From Streptomyces sp. PKU-EA00015 (GTDB taxonomy: Bacteria > Actinomycetota > Actinomycetes > Streptomycetales > Streptomycetaceae), in the NCBI RefSeq assembly GCF_013387495.1, contig NZ_JABZEE010000005.1, forward strand, positions 1-64,000: a DNA stretch of 64,000 bases. Direction: 5' to 3'. Made by a program: the position numbers and the translations under genes. Below, one piece after another: positions 46,601 to 55,516 of the stretch. The first letter of the stretch is position 1. Every line of letters starts with the position of its first letter. The notes under the pieces are model-generated. The model worked only from the letters and a program-made list of their open reading frames with translations. It had not been told where the DNA came from and made no database searches.

Positions 46601-47868
46601 AGGCCGGGCAGCACGAGGGCGGCCGCCGCCACGGGCGCGAGGCGCCGGGCGCGGGCGGGCACGGTGCCCGGCACGACGGCCGTGAGGTGCATCAGTCCGA
46701 GGGCGAGCGCCAGCGCCAGGCCGGTCTGGAACTTGTAGATGTTCCGGAACGGCACCAGCGGCCCGTTCAGCCAGCCCTGCACCGTCTCGTGGAACGGGCC
46801 GCCCAGCGCGCCGCCGTACCCGGCGAGGGTCACGAGGGCGACCGTCAGCACCGTCAGCACCAGCCAGCGCCGCTCGGGGAGATCGCGCCGCGCGAGACCG
46901 GCGAGTCCGAGCGCGGCCGCGAGCGCCGATCCGGCGATCACCAGGGCCGAGGTGGCGACGGTCCAGCCGGCCGGCAGCCAGGCCTCCCCGAAGTTCAGGT
47001 AGCCGACCCAGTTGCCCGCGCCGCGCAGCACCTCGGTCGCCGACATCGTCGCGGTGGTGGTCTGTGACGTCTCCACGTACGGCATGAAGTTCTCGCCGTA
47101 CGTGCCGAGCAGCAGCAGCGGCACGATCCACCAGGCGGTCGCGAGGACCACGCACGGGGTCCACCAGGCGATCAGCGCGCGCTTGCGTGGCCCGGCCGGC
47201 CGGCACAGCAGGTACAGGCCCACGGGCAGCAGCGAGGCGAGGGTGGACGCGGCGTTCACACCGCCCATGAGGGGGATGATCAGCGCGGAGCGGGCAGCGG
47301 CGGTCCGGGGGCTCGTGCGGGGGTCGGTCAGAGGGAGCAGCACCCACGGGAGCAGCGCGCCGGGGAGGGCGGCGGCCGAGGTCGAGCCGACGACGATGGT
47401 GTACGTCGGCCACAGGGCGTACACCGCGGCACCGAGCAGCCGGGTCGCTGCGGAGCCGGTGCCCAGGCGCTCGGCCAGGCGCAGCGCACCCCAGAAGGCC
47501 GTGGTGACCACCAGCGAGAGCCACAGCCGTTCGGCGAGCCACACGGGCAGCCGCACGAGGTCGGCGGCCGCGTGGAACGGGAGCATCGGGATCAGGTAGC
47601 CGGCGTACTGGTCCGCGATGCCGCCGAACCCGGCCCGGTCGTGCCACAACTGGCCCAGGTCGCGGAGGAATTTCCAGGGGTCGGCCACGACGCCGAGCTT
47701 CGTCTCGAACGTCATCCGCCCCGGCGAGACGGCGAGGAACGCGACGAGGACCGCGGCCCAGAAGCCGAGCAGCCAGCGGCGCGAGCGCCGCGGCGGGGGC
47801 GGCGGACCGGGCGGCGGGGGGCCGGCCGCGGGGGAGGCGGGCGGGCGGGCGTGCACAGCGCTGGTCAT
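43690..47868 (-). CDS. AftD-like giant membrane glycosyltransferase (DUF3367)
   Basis: 1392 residues. About eleven N-terminal membrane helices with a GT-C type beginning (FETKLGVVADPW, FLRDLGQLWHD), then a long extracytoplasmic part holding two discoidin-like modules (NPDTGWAEG; DGDLTTAWVAGERP), and about four C-terminal helices. This is the arrangement of mycobacterial AftD, an alpha-(1-3)-arabinofuranosyltransferase. Streptomyces lack mycolyl-arabinogalactan, so the acceptor here is unknown. ATG at 47868 overlaps the upstream stop (ATGA). Confidence 0.88.
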   Translation of the reverse strand: MTSAVHARPPASPAAGPPPPGPPPPPRRSRRWLLGFWAAVLVAFLAVSPGRMTFETKLGVVADPWKFLRDLGQLWHDRAGFGGIADQYAGYLIPMLPFHAAADLVRLPVWLAERLWLSLVVTTAFWGALRLAERLGTGSAATRLLGAAVYALWPTYTIVVGSTSAAALPGALLPWVLLPLTDPRTSPRTAAARSALIIPLMGGVNAASTLASLLPVGLYLLCRPAGPRKRALIAWWTPCVVLATAWWIVPLLLLGTYGENFMPYVETSQTTTATMSATEVLRGAGNWVGYLNFGEAWLPAGWTVATSALVIAGSALAAALGLAGLARRDLPERRWLVLTVLTVALVTLAGYGGALGGPFHETVQGWLNGPLVPFRNIYKFQTGLALALALGLMHLTAVVPGTVPARARRLAPVAAAALVLPGLCWPYVNGSILQPGSFRQLPAYWETTADWLAENSPEDRALVVPATAHGLYTWGSPIDQPLDVLARSPWAQRDYVPFGTPGNRRAMDAVEQALTSGGQVPGLSEFLGRAGLHHVVVRNDLDPDQIGHVPTTTVKRTLEASGYKRVIGFGPVLTGGRIADDTPVQVEGLFPRQRAVEVYEPPAGTARPGRARMTPVASTAVVSGGPETLLPLSADGALTGRPAVLAGDARPGVDRPSLYAAGDGMRRADTRFGLVNSHTSHTYTRQERNPENAAQDPGAQPRQILPLTAERHRTTAVLRGAASVSASSVGNWLFHLPQYDPVNAFDGNPDTGWAEGSPGSPEGEWLRIAFTGPARIPATLSMTPLPSGNVRAAPTSVRVETDRGSRVSPLRPDGTAQQVAAPEGDARWLKVTILDSQQGRPGLTGAGFTEISVPGVQVTRMLELPADAPRDGAGSVVYSLRRGSDPGGLSAVPAEVGLHRQFDAARPGDHTVRATALPVPGDALDELLFGLTGQRDKILVSADSTARLGTNLSPRNLTDGDLTTAWVAGERPVLHLSWPKKTAVGEIVFAAAGGLATRPEQVQISSPDGTAVAAVDENGMARFSPVTTDRMDITISRVAPLTLHNPVADDRLQLPVGLSEVHIPALEKFRAPQPDPDKTFRLPCGKGPIVSVDGQFLETRAEGRVRDLTERRPVAVSLCTKGGRLPLDRGTHTVEAGDTGPLAVTGITLATGPSRAAAGTPRRVETVSGGGDRRTVRVGAGEASYLQIHENHNAGWKATLNGRELTPLRIDGWQQAWLVPAGQGGTVTLLYEPSRMYDAGMIGAGALLVLLAALALVRRRSPAAPALPEQAAPPGPGLLLGTVALTLVGAVVAGPVAAVVPVLAVVAWLRPSVLGPLAFAAMAGAGAAAVAGSGEAAALGRGAYGPVAQLLALTALFAALVTVGREHRSGAHRATGPAEGGGHAPHHDRGRV

Positions 47869-48584
47869 GGACACCGCCGGAGGATGAGGAGGAGGTTCCA
47901 GGTGGCGAACTCGCGCAGCCCCGGCACGAGCGGGACGAGCTGGGGGACGACGGGCCAGTACCGCGACCGCGCGGAGACGATCTCCACGTCGCCGCGGCCC
48001 CTGACGTGCCGCAGGGTCGCGCCCACGCCGACGGCGAACAGGTTCTCCCCGAGGCGGTGCTTGGCCGGCCGGCCCGTCCGCCGCTCGTAGCGGGCCCGGG
48101 CACGCTCGGCTCCGAAGTAGTGCCAGGGCGCCCACTCGTGACCGCCCCAGGGGGACAGCCAGTTGGTGAACGAGACGTAGATCAGCCCGCCGGGACGGGT
48201 GACCCGCACCATCTCGCTGAGGAAGGTGCGCGGGTCGGACACGTGCTCCAGCACGTTGGACGAGAAGCACACGTCGGCCACGCCGTCGGCGAGCGGCAGC
48301 AGATAGCCGTCCGCCACGACCGTGCCGGCACCCGGCTCGGCGGCGAGCTCCGCCGGGTCCGGTTCGAACAGGTAGCTGTGGGCGCCGCGCCTGCGGAACT
48401 CCCGCGTGAAGTGCCCGCGTCCGCCGCCGACGTCGACGACGACGCGGCCGCTCAGCCCCATGTGGCGCTCCACCTGGTCGGCCGCGTCCCGCGCCAGCAG
48501 GCGGTAGGCGGTGCGGGGATCGTCCTGCTCGCGCAGGAAGGCCCGGAAGAGGGTGAGGGAGCGGCGGAACGACGGATCCCTCAC
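47865..48584 (-). CDS. SAM-dependent methyltransferase
   Basis: 239 residues. SAM loop VVVDVGGGRGHFT, FEPDP at the end of strand 2, SSNVLEHVSDP and RVTRPGGLIYVS. GTG start overlaps the stop of the glycosyltransferase gene, and its stop overlaps the next start. Second methyltransferase of the operon; not similar enough to the other to be a recent duplicate. Confidence 0.88.
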   Translation of the reverse strand: MRDPSFRRSLTLFRAFLREQDDPRTAYRLLARDAADQVERHMGLSGRVVVDVGGGRGHFTREFRRRGAHSYLFEPDPAELAAEPGAGTVVADGYLLPLADGVADVCFSSNVLEHVSDPRTFLSEMVRVTRPGGLIYVSFTNWLSPWGGHEWAPWHYFGAERARARYERRTGRPAKHRLGENLFAVGVGATLRHVRGRGDVEIVSARSRYWPVVPQLVPLVPGLREFATWNLLLILRRCP

Positions 48585-49786
48585 CTGCGTGCGCCCGTCG
48601 TCCCGGCGCCGCCGCCCTGGGCGCCGGCGCGCTCCACGGCCTCGGCCGCCACCGTCGCGAACCGCCGTACGGTGCTGCTCCAGTGGAAGGCGGCGGCGTG
48701 CTCGGCCGCGGCCTTGCCCATGCCCTCACGCCGGTCGTCGTCGAGCGCCAGGGTGCACCACGCGGCCGCGAACGACGACTCGCCGCCGACGAGCACGCCG
48801 GTGACGCCGTTCTCGACCGAGTCCCGCAGCCCCGGCACGTCGAAGCCGAGAGCCGGCGTGCCGCGCGCCCCTGCCTCGGTCACCACGAGCCCCCAGCCCT
48901 CGACGGCCGCGGGGTGCAGCAGGAGCCAGGAGGCGCACAGCAGCCGGTGCTTCTCCTCCTCCGTGACATGGCCGGTGAACTCGACGGACGGGCCCGCGAG
49001 GCGTTCGAGCCGCTGCCGTTCGGGGCCGTCGCCGACGATGACGAGCCTGCCGCCGGTCACCGGACGGACCCGTTCCCACAGCCGCAGCAGGAGGTCGATG
49101 CGCTTGTAGTCGACCAGCCGGCCCAGAGCCAGGAAGAGCGGCGTCGTGGAGCGAGGCGTGCGCACCTCGGGCTCGTGGACGCCGTTGTGCACCACGCGGA
49201 TCTGCTGCGGCTCCACGCCGATCGCCCGCAGGGCGTCCGCCGTGGACGGGGAGACGGCGACCAGGAGGTTGCCCCGGTGCGCCCGTGCCAGGGCCCAGTG
49301 CTCCAACAGCCGCCCGGCCCGGGCGACGGGCGCGGGGAAGCGCATGTCCCACAGCTCGGTGTGCACATGGTTGACCAGGCACAGGGTGGGACCGCGGTGC
49401 CACAGCGGGGTCAGGTACGGCATCCCGTTGCAGACCTCGACGAGCAGATCGCACGCGCCGATCTGCCGGGCGAAGGCCGAACGGGCGCCGGCGTAGTGCC
49501 CCAGCGCGCTGCCCGCCGACACGACGCGGTAGGGCCGCTTGTGTCCGGCGGGGCCGCCGCACAGCAGGGTGACGTCGTGGCCGCGCTCCGTGAGACCGCC
49601 GGCGAGCCGGTCGATCAGCAGCTCGGAGCCGCCGGCGGCGGGGTTGTCCAGGTCGCGGTGGGCGAGGAAGACGATGCGGCGGGGCGGCCCGGGATCGTGC
49701 GGTGCGGCCAGGGAGCGGCCGAGCGGGTGCCGGTGCGGGTGCCGTCCGGCGTCGAGCAGTGGGGGAGGAGGTACGTGCTGGGGCAT
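48581..49786 (-). CDS. GT4-family glycosyltransferase
   Basis: 401 residues, GT-B fold. N-terminal domain after a Pro/His-rich head; C-terminal domain with ALGRLVDYKRIDLLLRLW, HPAAVEGWGLVVTEAGARGTP (donor-binding EGWG..E), typical of GT4. First gene of the coupled run. A retaining transferase that probably starts or extends the glycan on a lipid carrier. Confidence 0.9.
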   Translation of the reverse strand: MPQHVPPPPLLDAGRHPHRHPLGRSLAAPHDPGPPRRIVFLAHRDLDNPAAGGSELLIDRLAGGLTERGHDVTLLCGGPAGHKRPYRVVSAGSALGHYAGARSAFARQIGACDLLVEVCNGMPYLTPLWHRGPTLCLVNHVHTELWDMRFPAPVARAGRLLEHWALARAHRGNLLVAVSPSTADALRAIGVEPQQIRVVHNGVHEPEVRTPRSTTPLFLALGRLVDYKRIDLLLRLWERVRPVTGGRLVIVGDGPERQRLERLAGPSVEFTGHVTEEEKHRLLCASWLLLHPAAVEGWGLVVTEAGARGTPALGFDVPGLRDSVENGVTGVLVGGESSFAAAWCTLALDDDRREGMGKAAAEHAAAFHWSSTVRRFATVAAEAVERAGAQGGGAGTTGARR

Positions 49787-49953
49787 GCGTGCTCCAACTC
49801 GTGTCGCTGTGTGGGAGGTTGAGGGGGGCGCGGCACAAAGGTCGCAAGGTGGGGGAAAGGTGACCGGGTGGGGCCGTGCTCTGGTGGGGAAAGCCAGTGT
49901 TCGGCACGTGTTCGACACACGGCTACTCACCGGTTTGACAACTTGTTCGGCTG

Positions 49954-50937
49954 TCAGGCCGCCTGATTCGTCGTCAGGTGAGTATCCGGATGTGCACGTT
50001 CCGGTCGGCGGCCCCGTGCGACCAGCGCACCGCCCAGGAGGGCGAGCACCGCGCCCAGGACCGCAGCCCCGGCCGGCGCGGTCGTACCGAGCAGCGCGAG
50101 CTTCCCGCTGTCCGCCGCGGCCAGCTCCACCTGCTGCCGTTGCGTACGCGGGGTGAAGGCGATCTTCTCGCTCGCCAGGAGCACGACCGCGTCCTTGTCC
50201 GAACCGGGCGCGCGCAGGGTCTTCCTCGGTCCGATGGCGGCGTACACGATACGGCCGGTGCGCCGGTCCGCGACCAGCTCGATGCCGCTGTTGGCGTACC
50301 ACTCCTCGGCCAGCACCTGCGGCGTCCGCGGCCTGCCGACGAGCCGGCCCGGCACCTGGCGCACCCCCGTCCTCGTGGGAGCGACGCTGCCGGTGAACCG
50401 TAGTCCCTCGTACCCCTGCACCGTCCTGCGGCCGGCGTAGCGGAGCTGCACCACCGCGCCGAGCGTGCCGTCCCACCAGCGGTAGGAGCGCTCCTCGACG
50501 TCGAAGGGGAACTTCAGGTACGCCTCGCCGTCGAAGGCGGGGGTCTCCTGGCAGCAGTGCACCGGTTCGTTGGTGGAGCGGTCGGTCACCCAGCGCTCCA
50601 GCGTCCACTGGAGGGAGTCGCGGGTGTCGGACGCGGGCAGCGTGCGATCGGTGTCGACGGAGGTCGACACGTCCCACACGGCGTTGCCGCTCCTGACGCT
50701 GTCGGACACGTCGCCGCGGACCTGGCGGGTGATCGTGATCGTCCTCCCGTGCACGGTCCTGAGCTTCGAGGTGTCGAAGTAGCTCCCCCTACCGGTGAAC
50801 ACCGTGGTGGTGTCGACGTCGATCGGGGTGCGCTTGGCCTGCGGCTGGACGTACGCGACCAGGAGAGGGGCCAGGACCAGCAGGAAGACTCCGGCTCCCA
50901 GCAGGACAAGGGACATCGGTGAAGCGGTACGGCGCAT
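49954..50937 (-). CDS. DUF3068 membrane protein
   Basis: 327 residues. N-terminal helix (about 10-30), a large outer domain rich in beta strands (SYRWWDGTLGAVVQLRY, GYEGLRFTG), and a C-terminal helix near 295-315. DUF3068 proteins are restricted to actinobacteria and occur near cell-envelope genes. Start at 50937 with AGGAG 7 nt upstream. 167 bp ahead of the GT4 gene, same strand, so it may belong to the same unit. Confidence 0.82.
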   Translation of the reverse strand: MRRTASPMSLVLLGAGVFLLVLAPLLVAYVQPQAKRTPIDVDTTTVFTGRGSYFDTSKLRTVHGRTITITRQVRGDVSDSVRSGNAVWDVSTSVDTDRTLPASDTRDSLQWTLERWVTDRSTNEPVHCCQETPAFDGEAYLKFPFDVEERSYRWWDGTLGAVVQLRYAGRRTVQGYEGLRFTGSVAPTRTGVRQVPGRLVGRPRTPQVLAEEWYANSGIELVADRRTGRIVYAAIGPRKTLRAPGSDKDAVVLLASEKIAFTPRTQRQQVELAAADSGKLALLGTTAPAGAAVLGAVLALLGGALVARGRRPERAHPDTHLTTNQAA

Positions 50938-51024
50938 CCGGGCACTCCTGAATCGAGAAACTCGCACGGAGATGCACGGGCCCGGGCCGGTCAGCCCTCG
51001 CGGGCCATGACAGTAGGGGGGTAC

Positions 51025-51050
51025 TTGACGGATTGTCAATGTCCCGTCAA
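51025..51050. promoter_or_regulatory. Inverted repeat between divergent genes
   Basis: ttgacgg-N12-ccgtcaa, a perfect 7-bp inverted repeat, with a small attgtcaat palindrome inside. The left arm could serve as -35 for the plus strand, the right arm as -35 for the minus strand. Candidate regulator site shared by the DUF3068 and DUF2613 genes. Confidence 0.5.
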
Positions 51051-51122
51051 CACTGTGCGTCCAGCCGGTGGGGGCCGGCCTTACGGGGTGGGGATCGTCT
51101 CCAACGAGGAGCTGACCCGACT

Positions 51123-51275
51123 ATGCGCAGACTGTTCGCCGCCGCAGCGACCGCGGTGGTCGCCGCCGTACTCGCCGTGGGCACGGCCTTCGGGATCGTC
51201 GCCGTGCTCAACGCCACTCCCGAGCAGCCGAACGTCCCGTTGATCAGCTACGACACCGCCCCGCCGGGCCGATGA
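51123..51275 (+). CDS. DUF2613 small membrane protein
   Basis: 50 residues: one helix (AAAATAVVAAVLAVGTAFGI) and a short tail ending APPGR, with the family segment NATPEQPNVPL. Stop overlaps the start of the PucR gene (ATGA), so the two are co-translated. Confidence 0.8.
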   Translation: MRRLFAAAATAVVAAVLAVGTAFGIVAVLNATPEQPNVPLISYDTAPPGR

Positions 51276-52495
51276 CCCGACCGGCATGGAGCGAGGTGCC
51301 GAGGCCCAAGGTGGAGCGGTTCGCCGCCATCGCCCTCGGCGAGGCCGGCGAACTGGCCCAGGCGATCCTCCGTGAGATCCGCCACGACTTCCCGCACCTG
51401 CGGCTCGTGGGGGACGAGTCCGGCGAGCCGATGGCACTCGTCGGCATCCGGCGCGCGATCGAACGCTTCGTGCAGCACCTGGCGTCCGGTGCCCAGGACC
51501 CCCGGGTGCCGCCGGAGGTGTTCCAGGAGTTCGGGCGGGGCGAGGGCCTGAACGGCCGCAGTCTCGACTCCCTCCAGGCGATCTACCGGCTCGGAGTCCG
51601 GCTCGCCTGGCGGAGGTTCGCCGAGATCGGCCAGCAGGTCGACATCGCCGCGCCCGCCATGTACGAACTCGCCGAATCAGGCTTCGAGTACCTGGACGGG
51701 CTCGTGGAGCAGTCGGTGCGCGGCTACGCCGAGGCGGCGGCCCGCCGCGCCGGCGAACGCCTGCGCCTTCAACGTCAGTTGATCGACCGGTTACTGGTCG
51801 AACACCGCGGCGACCCGGCCGCAGCGCTCCGCGAACGGGCCGCCCGCATCGGCTGGGAGCTGCCCGGGACGATCGCCGTGGGCGTGCTCATCCGGCCGGC
51901 CAGGGAGGCCGTGGCGCCGGCCGTCGGCCAGGGCATCCTCCTCGACATGGAGAGCGAGCAGCCCCGCATCGTCATCCCCGAACCGGACACCGCGGGCCGC
52001 TGGGACATGGTGCGGCGCGCCACGGGCGGCTGGTCCGGCGCGATCGGTCCCTCGGTGCCGCTCGCCGCCGCCGCGACCTCGCTGCGCTGGGCGGAGACGG
52101 CGGTGCGGCTGGTGGAGAGCGACCTGCTGCCGCGGGGCGAGGTGCTGCACTGCACCGAACGTACGGAGGAACTGGTGCTGTTGCCGTCCCGGGAGCTGAT
52201 CGACGCGGCGGCGCGGCGATGTCTCGCACCGCTGGAGGGTACGAGCCCGGTGCAGGCGCGCCGCCTCGCCGCGACGCTGCTCGCCTGGATCGAGACCTCG
52301 GGCGGCGCTCCCGAGGTCGCGACCCGCCTCGGCGTCCACCCCCAGACGGCCCGCTACCGGCTGCGACAGATCCGCGAGCTGTGGGGCGACGTGATCGACG
52401 ACCCGGACCGCCGCTTCGAAATGCTGCTGGTACTGCGTGCCCAGCGCCTGCGGGGCGAACTGAAGGACGCCACGGAATGCGCGCCGGGCCGCTGA
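51272..52495 (+). CDS. PucR-type (CdaR-like) transcription regulator
   Basis: 407 residues. N-terminal RsbR-like helical region, a middle GGDEF-derived domain, and the C-terminal helix-turn-helix: LLAWIETSGGAPEVATRLGVHPQTARYRLRQIREL (shown in two parts: LLAWIETSGG and VHPQTARYRLRQIREL). The class often controls catabolic or envelope genes. Coupled to the DUF2613 gene. Confidence 0.88.
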   Translation: MTRPAWSEVPRPKVERFAAIALGEAGELAQAILREIRHDFPHLRLVGDESGEPMALVGIRRAIERFVQHLASGAQDPRVPPEVFQEFGRGEGLNGRSLDSLQAIYRLGVRLAWRRFAEIGQQVDIAAPAMYELAESGFEYLDGLVEQSVRGYAEAAARRAGERLRLQRQLIDRLLVEHRGDPAAALRERAARIGWELPGTIAVGVLIRPAREAVAPAVGQGILLDMESEQPRIVIPEPDTAGRWDMVRRATGGWSGAIGPSVPLAAAATSLRWAETAVRLVESDLLPRGEVLHCTERTEELVLLPSRELIDAAARRCLAPLEGTSPVQARRLAATLLAWIETSGGAPEVATRLGVHPQTARYRLRQIRELWGDVIDDPDRRFEMLLVLRAQRLRGELKDATECAPGR

Positions 52496-52553
52496 CACCG
52501 GCGTCGCCGCCGCCGTCCTGCGCGCTGCGCCGGCTGCCTCGGCCCGCCGTGCG

Positions 52554-53240
52554 TCAGCGCGGGGTCGTCGTCCAGGCGTACGCCGTCTCCGACGTGAACT
52601 CCCGCTGGCCGCCCGCGAACAGCAGGTCCGCCGCCAGGAACGCCGGGTCGGACGCCGTGCCCGGCACGTAGGGCACGGCGATGCAGCGCATGCCCGCCGC
52701 CCGAGCGGCCGCCGCGCCGGGCGGCGCGTCCTCCAGGACGACGCAGTCCGCGGCGTCCGCGCCCAGTCGGCGGGCCGCCTCCAGGAAGACGTCCGGCTCC
52801 GGCTTGCCGCGTCCGACCTCCTCCGCGGAGACGGTCAGCGGGATGTACGCGTCGAGGCCGGTCCCCGCGAGGACGGCCTCGATCGCGGCCCGCGACGACC
52901 CCGACGCGACAGCCATCGGCACCCCGTCCGCCGCCAGACGCTCCACGAACTTCCGCATCTCGGGGAAGACGTCCGTCGACGCCCGCGCCAGCTCCACATA
53001 GATCCGGTTCTTCTCCGCCAGCAGCTCGTCGAGCGGCGCGTCGATGGTGTACCGGGCCCGCAGGATCTCCAGCGTCTCGCGTGTGCCGATGCCGATGAAC
53101 GAGGTGTGCTCCGCCCAGTCGAATCCGGTCACGCCGTGCGAGGCGAGCACCCTGCGCCCCGCCTCGTAGTAGTTCGGCTCGCTGTCCACCAGAGTGCCGT
53201 CGAGATCGAAGATGACCGAGGCAGTACGCGCAGTGCTCAT
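52554..53240 (-). CDS. HAD-family phosphatase (beta-phosphoglucomutase-like)
   Basis: 228 residues. Motif I FDLDGTLVDSEP (nucleophile Asp), motif II ASGSSR, motif III GKPEPDVF and motif IV EDAPPGAAA. HAD subfamily IA; the substrate is probably a phosphorylated sugar. Follows the Lrp gene by 25 bp on the same strand. Confidence 0.92.
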   Translation of the reverse strand: MSTARTASVIFDLDGTLVDSEPNYYEAGRRVLASHGVTGFDWAEHTSFIGIGTRETLEILRARYTIDAPLDELLAEKNRIYVELARASTDVFPEMRKFVERLAADGVPMAVASGSSRAAIEAVLAGTGLDAYIPLTVSAEEVGRGKPEPDVFLEAARRLGADAADCVVLEDAPPGAAAARAAGMRCIAVPYVPGTASDPAFLAADLLFAGGQREFTSETAYAWTTTPR

Positions 53241-53265
53241 GGCGTCCAGCATGCCAAGGGGCCCA

Positions 53266-53748
53266 TCAGCGGGATGAACCGGCTGCCTTCCCCACCGATT
53301 CGACCAGCGGCAGCAGCCGGTACGGCACCCGCTCGCGCAGGGCCATCTCCGTCCGCGTACGGACCACGCCGGGCAGGTTGATCAGCCGCTGGATCACGTC
53401 CTCCAGATGACCGTTGTCCCGCGCCACGACCCGGGTCAGCAGATCCCCGCCGCCCGTGATGGAGAACGCCTCGACGATCTCCGGCACGGCCGCCAGCGCC
53501 TCGCCGACCTCGTCCAGGTGCCCCTGGGTCACCTCGATGTGGACGAAGGCCAGCACCGGATGACCGAGCGCGGCAGGAGAGAGGTACGGCCCCGTGCCGG
53601 TGACCACCCCCTCGCGCTCCAGCCGGTCGATCCTGGCCTGCAGCGTGCCGCGGGCGATCTGGAGAATGCGCGCGTACTGGCGCACGCTCGTGCGCGGCTG
53701 TTCGATCAGCAGGCGCAGGATGCGGGTGTCGAGCTCGTCCACCGCCAT
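53266..53748 (-). CDS. Lrp/AsnC-family regulator
   Basis: 160 residues. N-terminal HTH (QYARILQIARGTLQARIDRL, about 24-43), then a RAM ligand domain (VLAFVHIEV, VVEAFSITGGGDLL variants). Divergent from a FUSC membrane protein and upstream of the HAD gene; either could be a target. Confidence 0.92.
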   Translation of the reverse strand: MAVDELDTRILRLLIEQPRTSVRQYARILQIARGTLQARIDRLEREGVVTGTGPYLSPAALGHPVLAFVHIEVTQGHLDEVGEALAAVPEIVEAFSITGGGDLLTRVVARDNGHLEDVIQRLINLPGVVRTRTEMALRERVPYRLLPLVESVGKAAGSSR

Positions 53749-53977
53749 GGTCCGTTGGTCCTTCCATGGTCCCTGTGCACTGTCTGCAACTGTACCAATG
53801 GCCCAGTGGGAATCCACCCGGTTGAGCCATTGACCTGCGGATGTTTTCCTTGCACCGACAGGGCGCTGCGCAGCGCCGGACCGGCGACGGAGCCGGACCG
53901 GACCCGCGGCGCCTTTGCCGTGTCCGAGACCGCCGCCCATCGGCGCGTCGATCAGCAAGGGGGGCGGGACGACCGTC

Positions 53978-55516
53978 GTGAGGAGCATGACCGGCCTGCA
54001 GCACATCAAGAGGGCGTTCACCGCGCCCGACCCGGGACGCCTGCGGCTGCGCGTCTCGACGCGCGCCGTCCTCGGCGTCGGCCTCGCCGTCGCCGCCACG
54101 GAGCTCGCCGGCCTCTCACTCGTCGCCTCGATCACCGGCGGCCTCGCCGCGATGCTCGCCCTCTTCACCGTCGCCGACCCGACGGTGCGCCGCCAGGCCG
54201 TGACGACGGCGCTGCTGCCGGCGGCCGGCTTCCCCGTCCTGGCGCTGGCCACGGTCCTGCACGGACAGCCGCCCGCGCGCGCCGCCGCCTGGCTCACGGT
54301 GGTCTTCTGCGGTGTCTACGCCCGCCGATGGGGTCCGCGCGGGCACGCGCTGGGGATCTTCGCGTTCATGATGTTCTTCGTCACCCAGTTCCTGCACGCC
54401 GTCCCCGCGCAGCTGCCCGAACTGTACGGAGCCGTCGCCCTGGCCCTCGCCGCCGCGTCCGCCGTCCGCTTCGGGGCCTGGTGCATCGAGCGCCGGACGC
54501 CCCCGCCCTCGCTGCCCGCGCCGCTGCCCGGCCGCGGCCTCGCCCGGCCCACCACCCGCCAGGCCTTCCAGGCCACCGCCGCGTGCGCCCTCGCGCTCGC
54601 GGCCGGACAGCTCGTGTCGGGCGACCGCTGGTACTGGGCCGTCGGCACCGCCTGGTGGATCTTCGTCAACACCGCGTCCCGCGGCGAGACGCTGATACGC
54701 GGCTTCCGCCGGGTCGTCGGCACCGTCACCGGCATCCTCGCGGGCCTGCTGGTCGCCGTCCCGGTGGCGGGCGCGCCCGGGCCCACCGCCGTGCTGGTCG
54801 CCGTGTGCGTCTTCGGCATCTTCTACACCGCGGCCCCGTCGTACAGCTGGATGATGTTCTTCGTGACCGTCATGGCCGGTCTGCTCTACGGGCTGCTCGG
54901 CGTGCTCCACCCGGGCCTGCTGCTCCTGCGCCTGGAGGAGACCGCGGTCGGCGCGCTGGGCGCGGCGCTCGCCGTCGCGCTGGTCCTGCCCGTCACCACC
55001 CACACCGCGACCGACGCCTGGATCCGGCGCGCGGTCCGGTGCGTGCACGACTGCACCACCACGGCCGCGCGGCGCCTCGCCGGCGACGAGACGGCGGATC
55101 CCGCGCCGCTCGCCGCGGAGCTGGAGCTGCTGCTCGGCCGCGTACGCCTCTCGCTCGCCCCGCTGGTCCACCCGCTCAGCCCGCTGCGTGCGCGAAAGGC
55201 ACGCGCGCGCCGGGTCATCGAGCTGCTCGACGTCTGCGCCCGCGAGGTGCGCGGCCTGGCCGCCGTCGCCGCCGATCCGCAGGCGTCCCACGACGCCCGG
55301 CTCGCCGCGGCCTGCGGCCGCGTCGAGGCGGCCGTCCACGCGCTGGTGCCGGTGCGGCCCGCCCGTTCCTCGGTCGCGACCGAGGTCGAGCACGTACCGC
55401 CGCACCACCCGGGGGCCGAGGCGGCGCTCGGTCACCTCCACGGCCTCGAACGCGCGCTCGCGGACCTCGCCCATCCGGTGCGCACCTCCCCGCGCGCCCC
55501 GCTGGTACCGGCGTGA
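53978..55516 (+). CDS. FUSC-family membrane protein
   Basis: 512 residues. Two blocks of about five membrane helices (LVASITGGLAAMLALFTVADP; YWAVGTAWWIFVNTASRGE), the second matching the FUSC/aromatic-acid exporter module, and a long C-terminal cytoplasmic region. Probably exports aromatic or amphipathic compounds. GTG at 53978 has a purine-rich site at 10-12 nt; the ATG at 53987 has AGGAG only 1 nt away and is less likely. Confidence 0.85.
   Translation: MRSMTGLQHIKRAFTAPDPGRLRLRVSTRAVLGVGLAVAATELAGLSLVASITGGLAAMLALFTVADPTVRRQAVTTALLPAAGFPVLALATVLHGQPPARAAAWLTVVFCGVYARRWGPRGHALGIFAFMMFFVTQFLHAVPAQLPELYGAVALALAAASAVRFGAWCIERRTPPPSLPAPLPGRGLARPTTRQAFQATAACALALAAGQLVSGDRWYWAVGTAWWIFVNTASRGETLIRGFRRVVGTVTGILAGLLVAVPVAGAPGPTAVLVAVCVFGIFYTAAPSYSWMMFFVTVMAGLLYGLLGVLHPGLLLLRLEETAVGALGAALAVALVLPVTTHTATDAWIRRAVRCVHDCTTTAARRLAGDETADPAPLAAELELLLGRVRLSLAPLVHPLSPLRARKARARRVIELLDVCAREVRGLAAVAADPQASHDARLAAACGRVEAAVHALVPVRPARSSVATEVEHVPPHHPGAEAALGHLHGLERALADLAHPVRTSPRAPLVPA

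Noticed and set aside
43387..47067. 1226-codon plus-strand open frame
   Set aside because: Antisense of the AftD-like and acyltransferase genes with Arg/Pro/Gly-rich nonsense composition.
49936..49956. tgaca-N11-tgtca inverted repeat before the GT4 gene
   Set aside because: Only 5 bp per arm and overlapping the DUF3068 stop; could be chance.
53266..54297. 343-codon form of the Lrp regulator
   Set aside because: Extra N terminus is low-complexity and runs through the divergent promoter; ATG 53748 starts the HTH domain correctly.
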